NCBI GenBank assembly: GCA_011799875.1
Contig: CM022303.1
Location: forward strand, 549,213,368 to 549,277,367
Direction: 5' to 3'
Origin: Thinopyrum elongatum
Lineage: Eukaryota; Streptophyta; Magnoliopsida; Poales; Poaceae
DNA length: 64,000 nucleotides
Shown here: piece after piece, positions 21,900 through 34,500 of the stretch
Layout of the letters: the number at the start of each line of letters is the position of its first letter
How positions within the stretch are numbered: the first letter of the stretch is position 1
The notes under the pieces: model-generated
Seen by the model: only the letters and a program-made list of their open reading frames with translations
What the model was told of the DNA's origin: nothing
Database searches by the model: none
Translations under genes and position numbers: made by a program

Positions 21900-24800
21900 A
21901 CGTGGATCATGGATTAAGCACCGTCGGATGCTACTGGATCCAACGGCAGCCCACATCCCTCTCCCGAATCACCCCACCCAAACCCTAGCAGCCCGCGGCC
22001 GCCTCTCTCTCCCCCTTTCCCCGATCCAGATCCAGCCCGCAGTCCCTCCGTCGCCGCCCCCTCCTTCCCCATCCCTCCGTCGCAGCGCTCACCGATTCCT
22101 CCTCCTCCTCCTCATCCCCCGCCGCCGCCGCCCCCATCTTCCCTCCCCTCACCCGCCCCCACCTTCTCTCCAGCCAAATTTCCTCCTCCTCCTCTCTCGA
22201 TTCCCCAACCCAAGCCCCAGCCCCGCCGCCGACCAACTCCTCTCCTCCAACCCCGCCGCCGTCGGCCTCCTCTACTCCAACCCCAGGGTCTCTCCCATCG
22301 GCGCATCGCTGCCGCCCCCACCCTCTCCCCTTCCCGAGCTGCTCAGGCGGCGCCCAGATCCGCCACCGCCGTCCTCTACAACCACGCCCACGCCCAGATT
22401 CGAAGGAGGAGTCAGGGGTTTGGGGCAGGCGTGTCGGCAGCTGGCTCGTTAGGTACATCATCGCGGTGGGGCTGATGGCGTTCATCTACACCACGCCGCA
22501 GCTGGTGCGGCACGGCTTCCGGCTCAGCGGCGGCCAGGACTTGCTCCACGGCGTGCGGCTCAGCAGCTGCTGGCGTTCATCTACACCACGGCGTCATCGC
22601 CATTGCTGCATCGTCATCGCGTCGGGGAAGGTGCCGACGCCGGCGTTCGTCCGCGGGACCGAAGATGCAGAGGCCGCTGTTCTTCCTCCGTACAGCCAGG
22701 GGCGATGCAAGCACCTGACGCTCGCGTCCTCAACTTCAGCAGTTCAGCAGGTATTCTTCTGTCCCTCGCCATCTGTACTTGAAATCCCTTGCATCCATCT
22801 CATTACACTAGCTAATATATTACAACGGAATGAATCAACTACTCGCATGGTTGATCCCATCCCATCTAGTATTATTTACCGTCTATCTGTCTGTATGTAT
22901 TTACTCTGAACAAAATTCAGTCTGCACATCTGCATCTGCATTGCACAAGTACAGATACATCCGCCCCTGCTATTTTCTTGTTATACATTACATAGATGCA
23001 TACATACGCCAGGCTATTTCTGTGTCTGTCTGTCTGACCTCTCAAGGATGCATATCTCTTTCGTATGTACTAAATTTTGTAACAATTTCGTTTTCCTCAT
23101 ACTTACAGGATGCCGCGCTCGCTACTCACATGTTTTCTGATGCCGCAACAAAGGACTATATGTGGTTTCTTTAGTGGGGCTGTCGCTGTCGCTCCTCATG
23201 TTCAATAACATTTCAGCATTGGACCTGCTAGTCACCCAAGCCAAGCCTCGCATCGCTTCAACAAAGCGATACTTCTTCCAATCCACCCCTGCTTCGACTC
23301 TGCTCTTTTTTTCGTCTTCTCTTATTTAAGCTAAGAAAGATTCTGAGTTTGTATCCATCTCATTACACTAGCTAGCACAATATATTAGTTAAGGCAACTC
23401 TACTACATATCAATTTCCCCTACTGGATTGGTTCTATATTTTTAAAGTTGTTTCGTGGTGCATGAGCCCAACCTGAAGAAATATAGGCTTATGATGACTA
23501 TTTTCCTTCTTAATTAATCATAGTTGTTGGCTTCGGTAGCTTGCTGAATATGCTTTAGTTATATATAGGAATGACGTGCCTTCTATGCTTAAATGATTGT
23601 TTGGCTCTATATAATTGTTGACATGAATATCTTGACTTTCCAAACAAGTATAGGACTATACCTATGCATACAGATTATCCTAACAAAACTGAAAATAAAA
23701 ATTGAAGCATGAAATAAGCAATAAGTGGCTGATTTTTATTTACATGTTAAGCGGAAAGTTGTAACCAAGGCTTATATATTATAAAATATTGTCACACCTC
23801 TGAGCTTCTACTGTTGTTAGGGACATCGTAGTGTGATCTTCATGATTTTTCGCTTGAAGATGTACTAATTCATTAGTCAAGCAGAGACATAAGTCATCTT
23901 TTGCTACTGTTAGCTCTATGGATGTTTATTTACCTACAACTTCTACCAGCTCTAACTTGGTTATATAGCAGTTCAATTAAGTCAATCTGTTGGAACTAGT
24001 TTGTCTATTACTTGTATCCAGATTTTATATCCTGCCCTATGCCCTTGTCGACTTGCTTAGGTACATAATTGTTATGTCTTGCAATCTGGTATTGATGATT
24101 GTCAATGTATTCATGTATACCCTTCTAGTGTACCTTGTATGTGACCCAGCTGATCTGTATATCAATGCTCTGTTTCCAATAGATGTATGCTGATGCCTGA
24201 TGGCTGATTCCTTAAAACTTCACTGTTGCAGTCGCATTTTTCCTTAGTGCATAGATGTATGAGCGATCACTTATGCTTGAAACCTTGCTCTCTTTCTCAG
24301 GAACCATCATGGTCTGCGTCACTACTGGGGCGTGCGTGTCCGTGGTCAGCACACCAAGACTATCGGCAGGAGAGGAAAGACTGTTGGTGTCTCCAAGAAC
24401 CGATAAACTGCTTCACAAAGATCCCCGCATAGCTTCACTACTACTATGTTGGTCCATTTCCAGAATCTTAAGGAGTGTTCTTGTTTAGATGATTACCTTG
24501 GATGATGCTTTTGCTTAAGGAGAGGCTCAAGAAGATCAGGTATAAACTCCTCCCCCTCTTGTTTGTTTTTGCTTCATACTATTTGGTGGTTGATCGATGA
24601 TTAGGTGCTAGGTTCAACTGGTTATGATGCTGTTAACTAACATCTTGCACATGCTTTAGTAGTAACTAGATCTGGTTGTAGTCCTTGAGTTGGCTCAGAT
24701 TGCTAATAAACCCTAGGAACTGTACTGCCCACAAATCTCATTTCTGTTGGTAGGTTCAGGCTTTCAGAGTCAACCTCTGCTGCTCCCCTGCTTGAGAATT

Positions 24801-25420
24801 GCCAAGCGTACCTTTGTGAGGTCATTTCACATGTGGTGACTAGTAGTTTGTTGTTCCGTGCTAAGATTTTGGAGGAATGGCCAAGCTTGCCTTTCTGATT
24901 CTATTGGTAGATTAAGGTTCGTAGAGTTAACCTTGTCTTCTTCCACGCTTGAAACAAATGGCCAAGCTCGCCTCTATGAGGCTATTTCACATGCTATGAC
25001 TAGTCTATTGTTCCCAGATAATTGTAACATTCTTTGAGAATTTTGCTAATTGTAACATTCTATGACTAGTCTATTATTCAGGTTGGTGTGTTGCTGTGAG
25101 GTTAACCTTTGGCAACATTCTTTGAGAATTTTGTAATGCCTCCTTTGGGGTGTTGATACACTACTGTGCAAGTTCTATGGTATGTGAGTTCTTTCTGTTG
25201 CTGCAAGCATTGACACAATATGTCATGTGCAGGGAGCTCCGCATCCGAGTTTCGGCCATCCTCTGCAGCAAGGAGCTCTGGGCCAAAGGAGCAAGCAGCG
25301 CTGCTAGTTCCTTGAGGCCAGATCGAGTAAGATGCGCACCATGGCGTGTGGTGGCGTATTTTGCTTCCGAGAACAGTACTGTTTATTTGAAGTGAGATGT
25401 ACTCGTCTAGTGCCTGGTAA
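21900..25420 (+). pseudogene. Gene-like block inside the CACTA, probably a captured host gene, unidentified
   Basis: The block opens with AAACCCTAGCAGCC and a CT-rich leader typical of grass 5' UTRs, then a GC-rich stretch. A frame containing LMAFIYTTPQLVRHGFR at about 22466-22530 looks like a real membrane-adjacent segment, but it ends soon after and a duplicated GGCGTTCATCTACACCACG appears at about 22479 and 22574. Splice-like junctions occur at about 22753 (CAG|gtattc), 23110 (ttacag|GATGCC), 24300 (ctcag|GAACC) and 25231 (gtgcag|GGAGCTCC). No complete protein can be read through them, and the 174-aa proline-rich frame 21928-22452 is probably translated leader. I cannot name the donor gene. 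Confidence 0.45.
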
Positions 25421-25839
25421 AAAATTGAAGGATGAAGTGTCATGTACTGTCTATGTTGTAGTGAGCTGTAGTAGGAGTGAAATGAAATTTTATCTGCTGT
25501 TGTATGTGCTATTTTCCTGTAATGTGTTGTGCACATTTTACTTGAACATTAAATTCTCCAGAAAAATGTTCTTACTAGACCTGATAGTGGCCACGACCCA
25601 AATATACTTGTACTATTAAGATGCCATGGCCCAAAATAACCTGGGTTGAAAAGCTATTCAGAAGTACTATAAGCAGGCCTCGACTCAAATAGAAAACAGA
25701 AACAAAAAGGAAATGAACTATGTGGAAAGGTAAAGGCCCATTATAGAAAAGGCCCAAAAACATCAAGCAAAAAAAAAACATAAAAGGCTGAATTAATGGG
25801 CTCGGCCCATATAGACACTAAATTGGACCGGGCTGATTC

Positions 25840-26115
25840 TAAACAACGACCTTTTCAATTGGTCGCAATTTTGCCACGTCAGCTTGCCACGTCGGATCCG
25901 ACGTGGCCTGGGCAGACAGCTAGTGACCAAAGCAGAAGGTCGTTGAACCAATGACCTTTTGTTTTGGTCGTTGCCTTCTATGACCTTCTCACAGTGAAGG
26001 TCGTTAATTTCAGTTTACGACGGCCAGCTTTTGACCATCTGTTTTTGGTGACAAAAAGGTCGCAAATGAAAAACAATGACCTTTCAGTGACCAATAGTGA
26101 TGGTCGCAAGTTGAC
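25840..26115. repeat. Right subterminal repeats of the 17383 CACTA
   Basis: AACGACCTTTTCAATTGGTC, AAGGTCGTTGAACC, GACCTTTTGTTTTGGTCG and GGTCGCAAATG recur in both orientations next to the right terminus, mirroring the left array. Confidence 0.8.
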
Positions 26116-26133
26116 ATATTTCTTGTAGTGAGA

Positions 26134-26542
26134 GCAGGTGCCTCCGGAACCCTGTCGTTCGAGATCCTGCCCGGGAGAACGGGAATAAGGTTTTTGGGGA
26201 GCGTCTCGACGCGACTGCTCCCGATCCGTCCCCGTCTCCGTCCGCCTCTGCTTCCACTACTTCCCCTGCATCGACTCCATGGCTGACGACGAAGCCGCCA
26301 AGAAGAAGGCCTCGGCCGATGCCGCCGCCGCGTTGGCCTGGCCAACCGGAGGGTATGACTCGTTCATCCCCTATTTGCTCGTTCATGTGCTGGCCGTATA
26401 TATGTTGTTCATAGATGTTTCGGTTCTATTACCTGTACATGCTCACATGCTTAGGTATCGGTATGAGATGCATACCGTATTTGCCATGTTTACTGTTTAC
26501 TCGTAGATTAGATTAGTCGAGAAAGTGCTAATATTTCTAACA
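26134..26542 (+). repeat. 3' LTR of the copia element, second part
   Basis: It resumes with GCAGGTGCC(T/C)(T/C)CGGAAC, collinear with 5' LTR position ~11376, and runs to the terminal CA at 26542. Relative to the 5' LTR it lacks some short GC-rich triplet repeats after ATGGCTGACGACG. Confidence 0.9.
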
Positions 26543-26680
26543 ATATTTAGGCTGGATACGAGGGGTGCCGGTCAGCCTGGACGTTTAAGGCCCATTTAAG
26601 ATGTCCGTTTGAATGAAAAAATATGACCGGACAGTGACCGGGTGGCCCGTCCGGATGTCTGAGGATGGCGCCCGTAGATG

Positions 26681-27719
26681 GCACGCATGCTACTATCGTG
26701 GACGGAAAAGTTCATGTAGTATTTTTTACCGCGTCGATGATCCACTGTGTTTGTCTTGCTTGACTATCTCTGGTTAGCGCGCACACATACATACATCTTT
26801 TGGAAATAAATCTGACCCCGCGGGCAGTTGGTAAAGTAAACGCGGGAGGAAATAAAAGGAGAGGGAACGAGCTAGTGTGCAGGTTGGTTGACTAGCCCAT
26901 GGGTGGACGACGCACGCAGAGAGTAGAGTAGATGGATACATATCCGAGCCACATGAGGCCTCGTGCTCCCAGCTCTGTACACACCGGGGACGGGGAGTTC
27001 CCGGAAATATCATTTTGGGCATGGCACCGGCAAATGTTACTGCGACCCGTTGCCACGCCATGCGTCCGTCCAGCTTTCTCGAGGTCCATGCGAAAACGAC
27101 GTACGGGCCGCGAGGATTTTCCACGGGAGCCCGCGCGCGATCGATCGGTCATGGACCGCGGCGCTCGTGCCAGTTGGGTTTCGCCGTCGGCGTCTCATCA
27201 GTACCCCCACACCCACAGCGATCGCACACGGAACGTACGCGCGCGCGGCGACTCTTCTGGAACGTCAGGCGAGCACGCGAGCGAGCCCTCTTTTTTATCT
27301 GCTGCTGTTGCGGGCGGGCCGGGGGCGACGGCGACGGCTGCAAATGGCGCGGCCGGGCCGGGTGCCGGCCGCCTCACGTCACGCACCTGTACGGCTGTTC
27401 CACCACCACCAGCCCGGCCGCGCGCGACCGGTGACGTGACGGGCCGCCGGCCGGATCGCCGAGAGCGTACGTGAGACGGCCGGCCGGCCGGCCGGCCCGA
27501 TACTGCTCCAGCGTATATTACTACTATTACCTCTGCTTGGTCAGGTAATCAATTGGGAACAGAAACAGTGCGGCGGCGGCACTGTATCTGTGCGTGCCTG
27601 CGTGGTGACCAGTCCGGCAGGCCGGGGCCCCGACCGTCTCCTTTCCAGGTCGTGTCGCCACGAGCGGAACCAAACGTGTGGGATCGTCCGCTTCGGCGTC
27701 GTTGCCTCGACCGTCGCCC
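26681..27719. other. GC-rich low-copy-looking stretch, no gene assigned
   Basis: About 27000-27500 is very GC- and CpG-rich and ends in a run of GGCCGGCC at about 27478-27496. Several overlapping open frames on both strands are by-products of composition. It could be a promoter or first-exon remnant, but no family was recognised. Confidence 0.35.
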
Positions 27720-28119
27720 TCGCTCGTCGATTTTTTTTCAAAACTAGCACGTTTTTTATAGCAATTTCGAAAACTAGCAGTGCTAACTCGATATTTTTAA
27801 AACTAGCACCCCGTCGGCTTGCCGTGGGCCGAGGGGGGCCCTGTCGGCCTCCCGTTGGCCGAGGGGTGTCAGGGGCACAAAACGTAATTAAGATGGCCTC
27901 AAATGAAAAAGTTATCAACATGAAAAATCTTCGTCTCGTCGAAACGGTTGATTTTGATATAAAAATCATCTTAATCCGAGGTCGTATGCAACCTGTAGAG
28001 CCAAAATAAGGTCAGGGACAGAAGCTGCACAGTTACTTCGGACAGACCGAATAGATGTCAGAAAATTTGTCACGGGACACCCGGTGCACTCGGTAAGACC
28101 GTGTGGAATATAGAAGAGT

Positions 28120-29345
28120 ACACAAATTTGGTCACGTTCACTCGGTGAGACCGAACCAAACCACTCGGAGGCTCCGAATGGATCCGAAAAATTGCCAAAG
28201 ATTCCTGTCCGAGTTAAAGTTACGATTTTTGATCCGAAAAATTATTCGTCTGCACCGGGAAGACTGCTTGCGTACCGCGCTTCCGGCCGGGTCTCCTTCG
28301 ATGTGAGCTACGGTGCATCACCCCCGGCGTCGAGCAGTCCATTCTTGATGTTTGAAATTCTGAACTAGCAATCCATCCTTGATGTTTGAAATTCCGAACT
28401 TCCAGGTTAATGACCCAAGACCTTCCTAATCTTTTGCCTGCAGTCTATATTAAATGTAACCAAAGGTGTATTCTTCTTTTTTGAATCCTTCCTCATCCAA
28501 AGATTGCGTATCGCATATTAATCAAACTCCTCGGTGGTGCCATAAGTTTGGAAGAGATGAAAGAAAAACATTGATAATTTGAAGTCTCCCTCCATAATCA
28601 GAACACATATTTAATCTCTTTTCCTTCCTTGAATCAAGGGTAGAATTCGTAGGCATGTTATGCTCAAGGTCAAGCCCAAGTATGTGAATGGGAAAGAACC
28701 TCCCTGACACTTGTAGGATATATTAGTATATTTGCATTTTGTCCTGTGAAACACTAATTGGGACTAAAAATGAGTGCATTTAGTAAGCATAGATCCATGG
28801 TGTCTTCGGCGGTGGAATCGAGCCACACAAACTCACATCGAGGATACCATATTAAGGAATAAATTTTACATGGTCAAATAGACTATGGGTCCTATAAATA
28901 AACGGAATTGGTCATATAAAATAAATGAAAGGAACCTACTATGATAGCAAATACGGATGATAGATAGGATCAGGAGAAGAGATGCGGAAGACACGGAGCC
29001 TCCTATGGGTTATTCGGGTGTCAAACTCAAGGGCCCTAGGAACATACGCCACAATGCATTTAACTTCTTATACATTTCTAGTCCTTAAGAAAAACGAAAG
29101 GCTCACTATAAGAAAAAGTCAAGCAAATTTTTTCCGTTGATGGTGTCCAAAACTCCAAGATGGTCGGACCAAACCAAATGTCTTAGTTTATGCACACTGC
29201 AGAACATTCTGTTTTTGATATAGCTTTTGGAATAGCTTATCGCTCATGACGTGCGCTATAAATTTGGTCACGTTCACTCGGTGAGACCGAACCAAACCAC
29301 TCGGAGGCTCCGAATGGATCCGAAAAATAGCCAAAGATTTTTGGA
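28120..29345. repeat. Direct repeat pair inside the Mutator-like element
   Basis: About 28125-28202 (AATTTGGTCACGTTCACTCG ... CCGAATGGATCCGAAAAAT) recurs in the same orientation at about 29262-29340 with few differences. The intervening ~1 kb is AT-rich and non-coding. Confidence 0.85.
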
Positions 29346-29879
29346 TAGAATTTTTAGTCCTTTTATTATACGGGAAGTCCGGCCGCCTCATAAATCGATG
29401 TGTGCATTGTTCGTCTGCACCGGGAAGACACATGTGGGCATTGAAGAAATGTCTCTGTTGCGACGGCAGGAATTGAGACCAAAACTTTCGGCGGTGGCGT
29501 CATCCACCATGCAAAGTAGAGGCAATGGTCACCTCTTAGGCCCGTCACCATGTACCCTCGGCGCCGGGGGTGATGCACACAAAAACATCACCGTGTACCC
29601 TCGACGCCGGGGGTGATGCACCGTAGCTCACGTCAAAGGAGACCCGGCCGGAAGCGCGGTACGCAAGCAGTCTTCCCGGTGCAGACGAATAATTTGTGTA
29701 CTCTGCCCGAAGTAACTGTGCAGCTTCTGCCCCTGACCTTATTTTGGCTCTACAGGTTGCATACTACCTCGGATTAAGATGGTTTTTATATCAAAATCAA
29801 CCGTTTCGACGAGACGAAGATTTTTGATGTTGATAACTTTTTCATTTGAGGCCATCTTAATTACGTTTTGTGCCCTTGA

Positions 29880-30000
29880 CACCCCTCGGCCAACGGGAGG
29901 CCGACAGGCCCCCCCTCGGCCGGCTGGAGGCCGACAGGCCCCCCTCGGCCCACTGGAGGCCGACAGGCCCCCCCTCGGCCCACGGCAGGCCGACGGGGTG
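29880..30000. repeat. GGCCGAC-rich minisatellite in the right arm of the Mutator-like element
   Basis: Units of about 30 bp (CCCCCTCGGCC...GGAGGCCGACAGG) occur about four times, whereas the left arm at about 27825-27870 has only about two. The arrays have therefore changed copy number since the arms were last alike. Confidence 0.8.
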
Positions 30001-30087
30001 CTAGTTTTGAAAATAACGAGTTAGCACTGCTAGTTTTTGAAATTGCTATAAAAAACGTGCTAGTTTTGAAAAAAAATCTCGCTCGTC

Positions 30088-30738
30088 CCCCTCCCGCTTT
30101 AATCAGCTAGTAGTACGTAGCTACTAGTACGCTCGAGAGGCCTGGCTATTTGTATACGGATACAGGGAAGCTGGCTGGATGGATCGGATCATTCATGGCA
30201 TGATGGATGGATCGATCATCCAGGGACGGGACGGGACGACGTCCTGCGGCGAACGTTCTATCTCGCGCATTTAAACCCTTGGGGGTTCGTATGTACTATC
30301 CACGACGTTTCCGATCGAGCAAGTTGTGCTCCTGCTAGTGGCACCAGAGTCAACATCCGGATCGAAAGGGAAAGGGTGTGTGGATTCGGATATTATAAGT
30401 CCACTCGCTCGCCGGGTAAGAGCTTATCTAGTGTTCTTTTTAGTGTGGGTGTTAATCGTGTGATCTGTTCTAACGCTGGCCTCTCAAGGTACCAAACTAT
30501 ACCGATGAGCTAGTCACATGAATTGAACCGTCACAAAGCCGTCCGTACTACAATTTTTTTTAGCACAACCCGTGTTTTTCTTTTTCTTTTGAGAATTTGC
30601 CAAAGCTTTGTTGATCAATAGAAATGAACATTGGGATACATATTGGGTCATGCGATTGTCCTAGTCACTTGTTGCGAGCCTGATCAAGAAAATGTGAAAA
30701 CTCGGCAACATTTGTGGGCCTTGGTATTGGAGGCTGGG
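30088..30738. other. Intergenic between the Mutator-like and gypsy elements
   Basis: No gene recognised. About 30575-30640 (CTTTTGAGAATTTGCCAAAG, TTGTTGATCAATAGAAATG) resembles the antisense 3' end of grass LINE-like or similar dispersed repeats; this is a weak call. Confidence 0.35.
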
Positions 30739-31241
30739 TGACGGTGTCCTGGACTAGGGGGTACCAATCTAGTTGGTCCACAGTCCTTGGGCCGGGCTTA
30801 TGGGTCCTCATTCTCATAAGGAAGGACTCCGGAAACCTCGCACCTCGACATGATCAAGACAAGTTAGACAACCTCTGCCGAAGACTTGACATGTACTCTA
30901 AGGACATCTTTGACCACCGCCATACGCATCTCTAGATCAACAACAGATCATGTAACCCTAGGTGGCCCTCTGGCGTGTATATAAGCCGAGTGGTTTAGCC
31001 TGTAGAAGGGGACCGATCATAATCACACCCACCTAGCCTTAGGGTTAGAACACTACTTACGATATCAAGGTAGACCAAGCTTGTACTCGATACACAACCA
31101 TCAATATACTCAAAGCATGACGTAGGGTATCACCTCCTCGATAGGGCCCGAACCTGGGTAAACACCGTGCCCCTTGTCTCCTGTTACCATCGATCCGAGA
31201 TCCATAGCTCGGGACCCCCTACCCCGAGGTAACCACTGACA
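30739..31241 (+). repeat. 5' LTR of a Ty3/gypsy element
   Basis: It runs from TGACGGTGTCCTGGACTAGG to CCACTGACA (TG...CA), about 503 bp, with a TATA-like GTGTATATAAGCC near 30977. It is directly followed by TTGGTGCTTTCATTGAGAG, the position of the primer-binding site. No second LTR is visible in the window, so the assignment rests on the ends and the following gag. Confidence 0.75.
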
Positions 31242-31564
31242 TTGGTGCTTTCATTGAGAGTTTCGCTGTGTGATCAAAAAAGGATCTATGGCCAATCTGT
31301 GGATCAACTGCAACGCCGGTCAAGATGACATCTTCGTCCCTGGACAACTATTCGTGTTCGGCAGCATGATTTTCCATGGCGACTTGATGGGCCATCTAGC
31401 ACCCGTCGAGAACTTCGCTCTGGACCAGATGGTCACTTTTGGAAGTCTAGAATAGACCGCGGATTCCCGTGGCGAGCTTGTTCTTTCCGGCTGGGCTCCA
31501 GACCGGATCAAGGAGCTCTCGGTTGCCGCGGGCTCAACCCCGGAGTCGACCTCCGATCTGAACT

Positions 31565-34500
31565 TTGGATCCGATCTCCCAATGGGTCTGGTCCCATCCG
31601 AGGAATCAGCTGCTATCATATGGGGGCCTCGACATCGAGTCGGGTCCCGACCCCAATTTGAATTCAAACATGGACCCTACGTCAAGTATGGATCCGATCT
31701 CCCCAGCTGGTGGCCTAGAGTCAGATCGGGCCGACCAACACCCCGAGCTCGCGTCAAGCAGTGCCCGGATCATGCTTCGACTCTGCCCGACCCCTAGCCA
31801 AGCCATGAACCCTGAAGATCTGTCTCACCTTAATGAGATGCTGGATCGCATTCAGAATTTATCAATCTCAAACGATCAGACTTCGGTTTATGACAAGATC
31901 GGACTTAAAGCCGATGACATGGAAATTTATATCCCGCCCACCACCCACCTAGTCGCCATAGCCGATGACTTAACCGACATGCTAGACTACGATGAGGACA
32001 CGGACATGGATGAAGATGCCGACGGCACTCCAGAAACAATCACACCTTTGGCCAACACTGGCAGATGGACAACAACGTCCACTTATGACGTATACATGGT
32101 GGACACACCTAAGAACCCATCGAGACATCAGCGCAGGCGCGCGAAGGGTACCAACGGCCCCCCCAGCAAGCACGACACCGCTGCCACTGACAACGCGCAA
32201 CGGCTGACGAACTGATAACCAGGGAGAGGACATTCAAGCCTCCCTAGAATAGCAAAACAACCCCACAGGAATATCTGAAGATGAAGACCCCGATGACCTC
32301 TTCGACGGGGCCGACATCAATTATTTACCCGAATCCGAGGAGGATGAGAGCCACAGAACCGAGGACTATGTAGTCCCCGAGGACCCCTTTGAGCAAGAGC
32401 GGTTCAGACGGTGCCTGGTTGCTACTGCCAGGAGTATGAAGAGGAAGCAGCAACAACTGCAAGCCGATCAGAACGTGCTAAATGACAAATGGGTAGAAAT
32501 CCTCTCGGCCGAACAAGACCTCGAGGAACGGTGCCACACCACGCCTAAATCTTACTCCCGCCAGCGTCTTCTACCAGAATTCGACGAAGAGGTCACCAAT
32601 AACGTGCTTTTAACACGGGGTCGAGCCGATCAACCTGATCGACCCCCTAGAGAGCGCGATAGGCCAGCAAGGGAAAATATACATGCTCAAACAGTGACAC
32701 GCCATCACGGCAAATACCCTGTTGAGTATCCCGAGACCTACGATGCACATCGACAGATAGAAGCGAACCGATCCCCTACATGGTCCATCTATGGATCAAG
32801 GAGACACGCTCCGGCCGGTCTCGACGGTTACGACGCCTGGTTGGACAGGCACGACCGGGCTCGGGACCGAACTTACGCACGGATGTCTCCCGACGTCCGG
32901 CATGACATTGCTCAGTTCCGAGGACCTGCTCACCTGATCTGTTTCACAAACAGGGTGATGGAACATCATTTCCCGGACGGGTTCAAACCCATCAACATCG
33001 AGCAATATGATGGAACTACCGATCCCGCCGTATGGATCGAAGATTTCCTCCTCCACATCCATATGGCGAACGGAGACGACCTCCACGCCATCAAGTACTT
33101 GCCGCTCAAACTCAAGGGGCCGGCAAGACATTGGCTGAATGGCTTGCCTCCTCATTCCATAGGGACCTAAAAAGCGCTCGAGGATGCCTTTAGGGAAAAC
33201 TTCCAGGGCACTTACGTCCGACCTCCGGAGCCGACGATCTCAGCCACGTTATTCAACAACCCGGCGAGTCGGCCAGGAAATTTTGGAATCGTTTCCTAAC
33301 CAGAAAGAACCAAATAGTGGACTGCCCTGACGCCGAGGCGATCGCCGCCTTCCGGCACAATATCTGGGATGAATGGCTTGCACGCCAGCTCGGGCAGGAT
33401 AAGCCGAGGACCATGGCAGCCCTCACCTCATTGATGACCCACTTTTGCGCGGGAGAGGATAGTTGGCTGGCCCGCAGTTCTCACAACAATGAGGCTAGCA
33501 CCTCGGAGGCCCGCGATGGCAATGGTAAGCCTAGGCATAATAAAAATAAGCGCAGTCATAAGAATGGTGGGAGTGACACCGAGGATGCCGTAGTTAATGT
33601 AGGGTTCAACGACTCTAGAGCCGGACAGAAAAGGAGCGCTTTAAAGGGAATAAGGACGAACCCAACGAGCTGGACAAGATCCTCGACAGAGCATGTGAGA
33701 TCCATGGCACCTCAGATAAGCCCGCAAATCATACCAAGAGAAAATGCTGGGTCTTCTAGCAGGCCAGAAAAATGGCGATGTAGGATCAAAATAAAGGCCA
33801 GCCTCGCAGCAAAGACGATGACGAACCTCGGCTACCGAACAATGGAGGCCAGAAACAATTCCCGCCCGAGGTGAAGTACGTGAACATGATCTACGTCACT
33901 CACATCCCCAAACAAGAGCAGAAACAAGCACTCCAGGACGTTTACGCCTTAGAGCCTGTTGCCCCGAAGTACAATCCATGGTTGGCTTACCCGATCACAT
34001 TCGACAAGCATGACCATCCATCCAGCATAGGACACAAAGGATCGGCAGCCTTGGTCTTGGATCCTGTCGTCAACGGATTCCATTTAACACGTGTCCTCAT
34101 GGATGGAGGCAGCAGCCTAGCTTGATTTATGCAGATACGATCAGAAAGATGGGCATTGACTCATCTCGGATCAAGCCCAGCACCACCACTTTCAAAGGTG
34201 TCATACGTGGTGTCGAAGCTCGCTGTACAGGAACAATCACCCTTGAAGTAGTCTTTGGCTCACCCAAAAACTTCTGGAGCAAAGAGTTAATCTTCTATAT
34301 CGTCCCCTTTCGAAGCGGCTACCACACACTGCTTGGGCGCACCACATTCGCTCGCTTCAACGCGGTCCTGCACTACACATATTTAAAGCTAAAGATGCTG
34401 GGACCAAACGGTGTTATCACAGTCAATGGTAACATTGAACGCTCCCTCCGCACAGAGGAGCAGACCGTGACTTTCGCAGCCGAGGTCCAGGCAACCGAGG

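Larger units (their letters stand above)
17383..26130. mobile_element. CACTA (En/Spm) DNA transposon, 8.7 kb, non-autonomous
   Basis: The terminal inverted repeats CACTACAAGAAATATGTCAA and TTGACATATTTCTTGTAGTG are perfect over 20 bp. The 3-bp target duplication AGA lies at 17380-17382 and 26131-26133. Excising the element and one AGA restores a collinear LTR. No transposase-like frame was found; the interior is a non-coding segment, a 660-bp tandem array and a GC-rich gene-like block. It must be younger than the copia insertion it interrupts. Confidence 0.96.
10796..26542 (+). mobile_element. Ty1/copia LTR retrotransposon, full-length but decayed, with a nested CACTA in its 3' LTR
   Basis: The LTRs begin TGATGGATTATGG (10796 and 16804) and end TTTCCAACA / TTTCTAACA (11809 and 26542). 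The 5-bp target duplication ATATT flanks the element at 10791-10795 and 26543-26547. The internal order gag, zinc knuckle, protease, integrase, reverse transcriptase, RNase H is the Ty1/copia order. By eye, the first ~163 bp of the LTRs differ at 9 sites, 8 of them transitions, so the insertion is not recent. The reading frame has several stops and shifts, so it is non-autonomous. Confidence 0.93.
9516..26680. mobile_element. Degenerate terminal-inverted-repeat element carrying a gene, split by the copia insertion
   Basis: The left end GAGCATCTACAGC follows TAA (9513-9515). Past the nested retrotransposon, sequence resumes at 26548 with TAGGCTGGATACGAGGGG and ends near CCCGTAGATGGCAC, a weak inverted match to the left end. 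Both arms share GTCCGGAC / GACCGG-rich text. Removing the copia element and one ATATT copy gives continuous sequence. PIF/Harbinger is my guess from the ends and TAA; right boundary and family are uncertain. Confidence 0.5.
27729..30078. mobile_element. Mutator-like element with long terminal inverted repeats, 2.35 kb
   Basis: The ends GATTTTTTTTCAAAACTAGC and its exact inverse are flanked by the perfect 9-bp direct repeat TCGCTCGTC (27720-27728 and 30079-30087), the hallmark of Mutator superfamily insertion. The inverted repeats extend inward several hundred bases (AACGTAATTAAGATGGCC, GGTTGATTTTGATATAAAAA, CCTGTAGAGCCAAAATAAGG and complements) and resume at about 28257-28340 against 29605-29690. 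The right arm is longer because of extra about 30-bp repeats. No MURA-type transposase is present. Confidence 0.93.

Noticed and set aside
21928..22452. 174-aa proline-rich protein as a real CDS
   Set aside because: It consists of CT-rich leader and low-complexity translation (runs of P, R, L and S). It is more likely the 5' UTR or first-exon leader of a captured gene read in a free frame.
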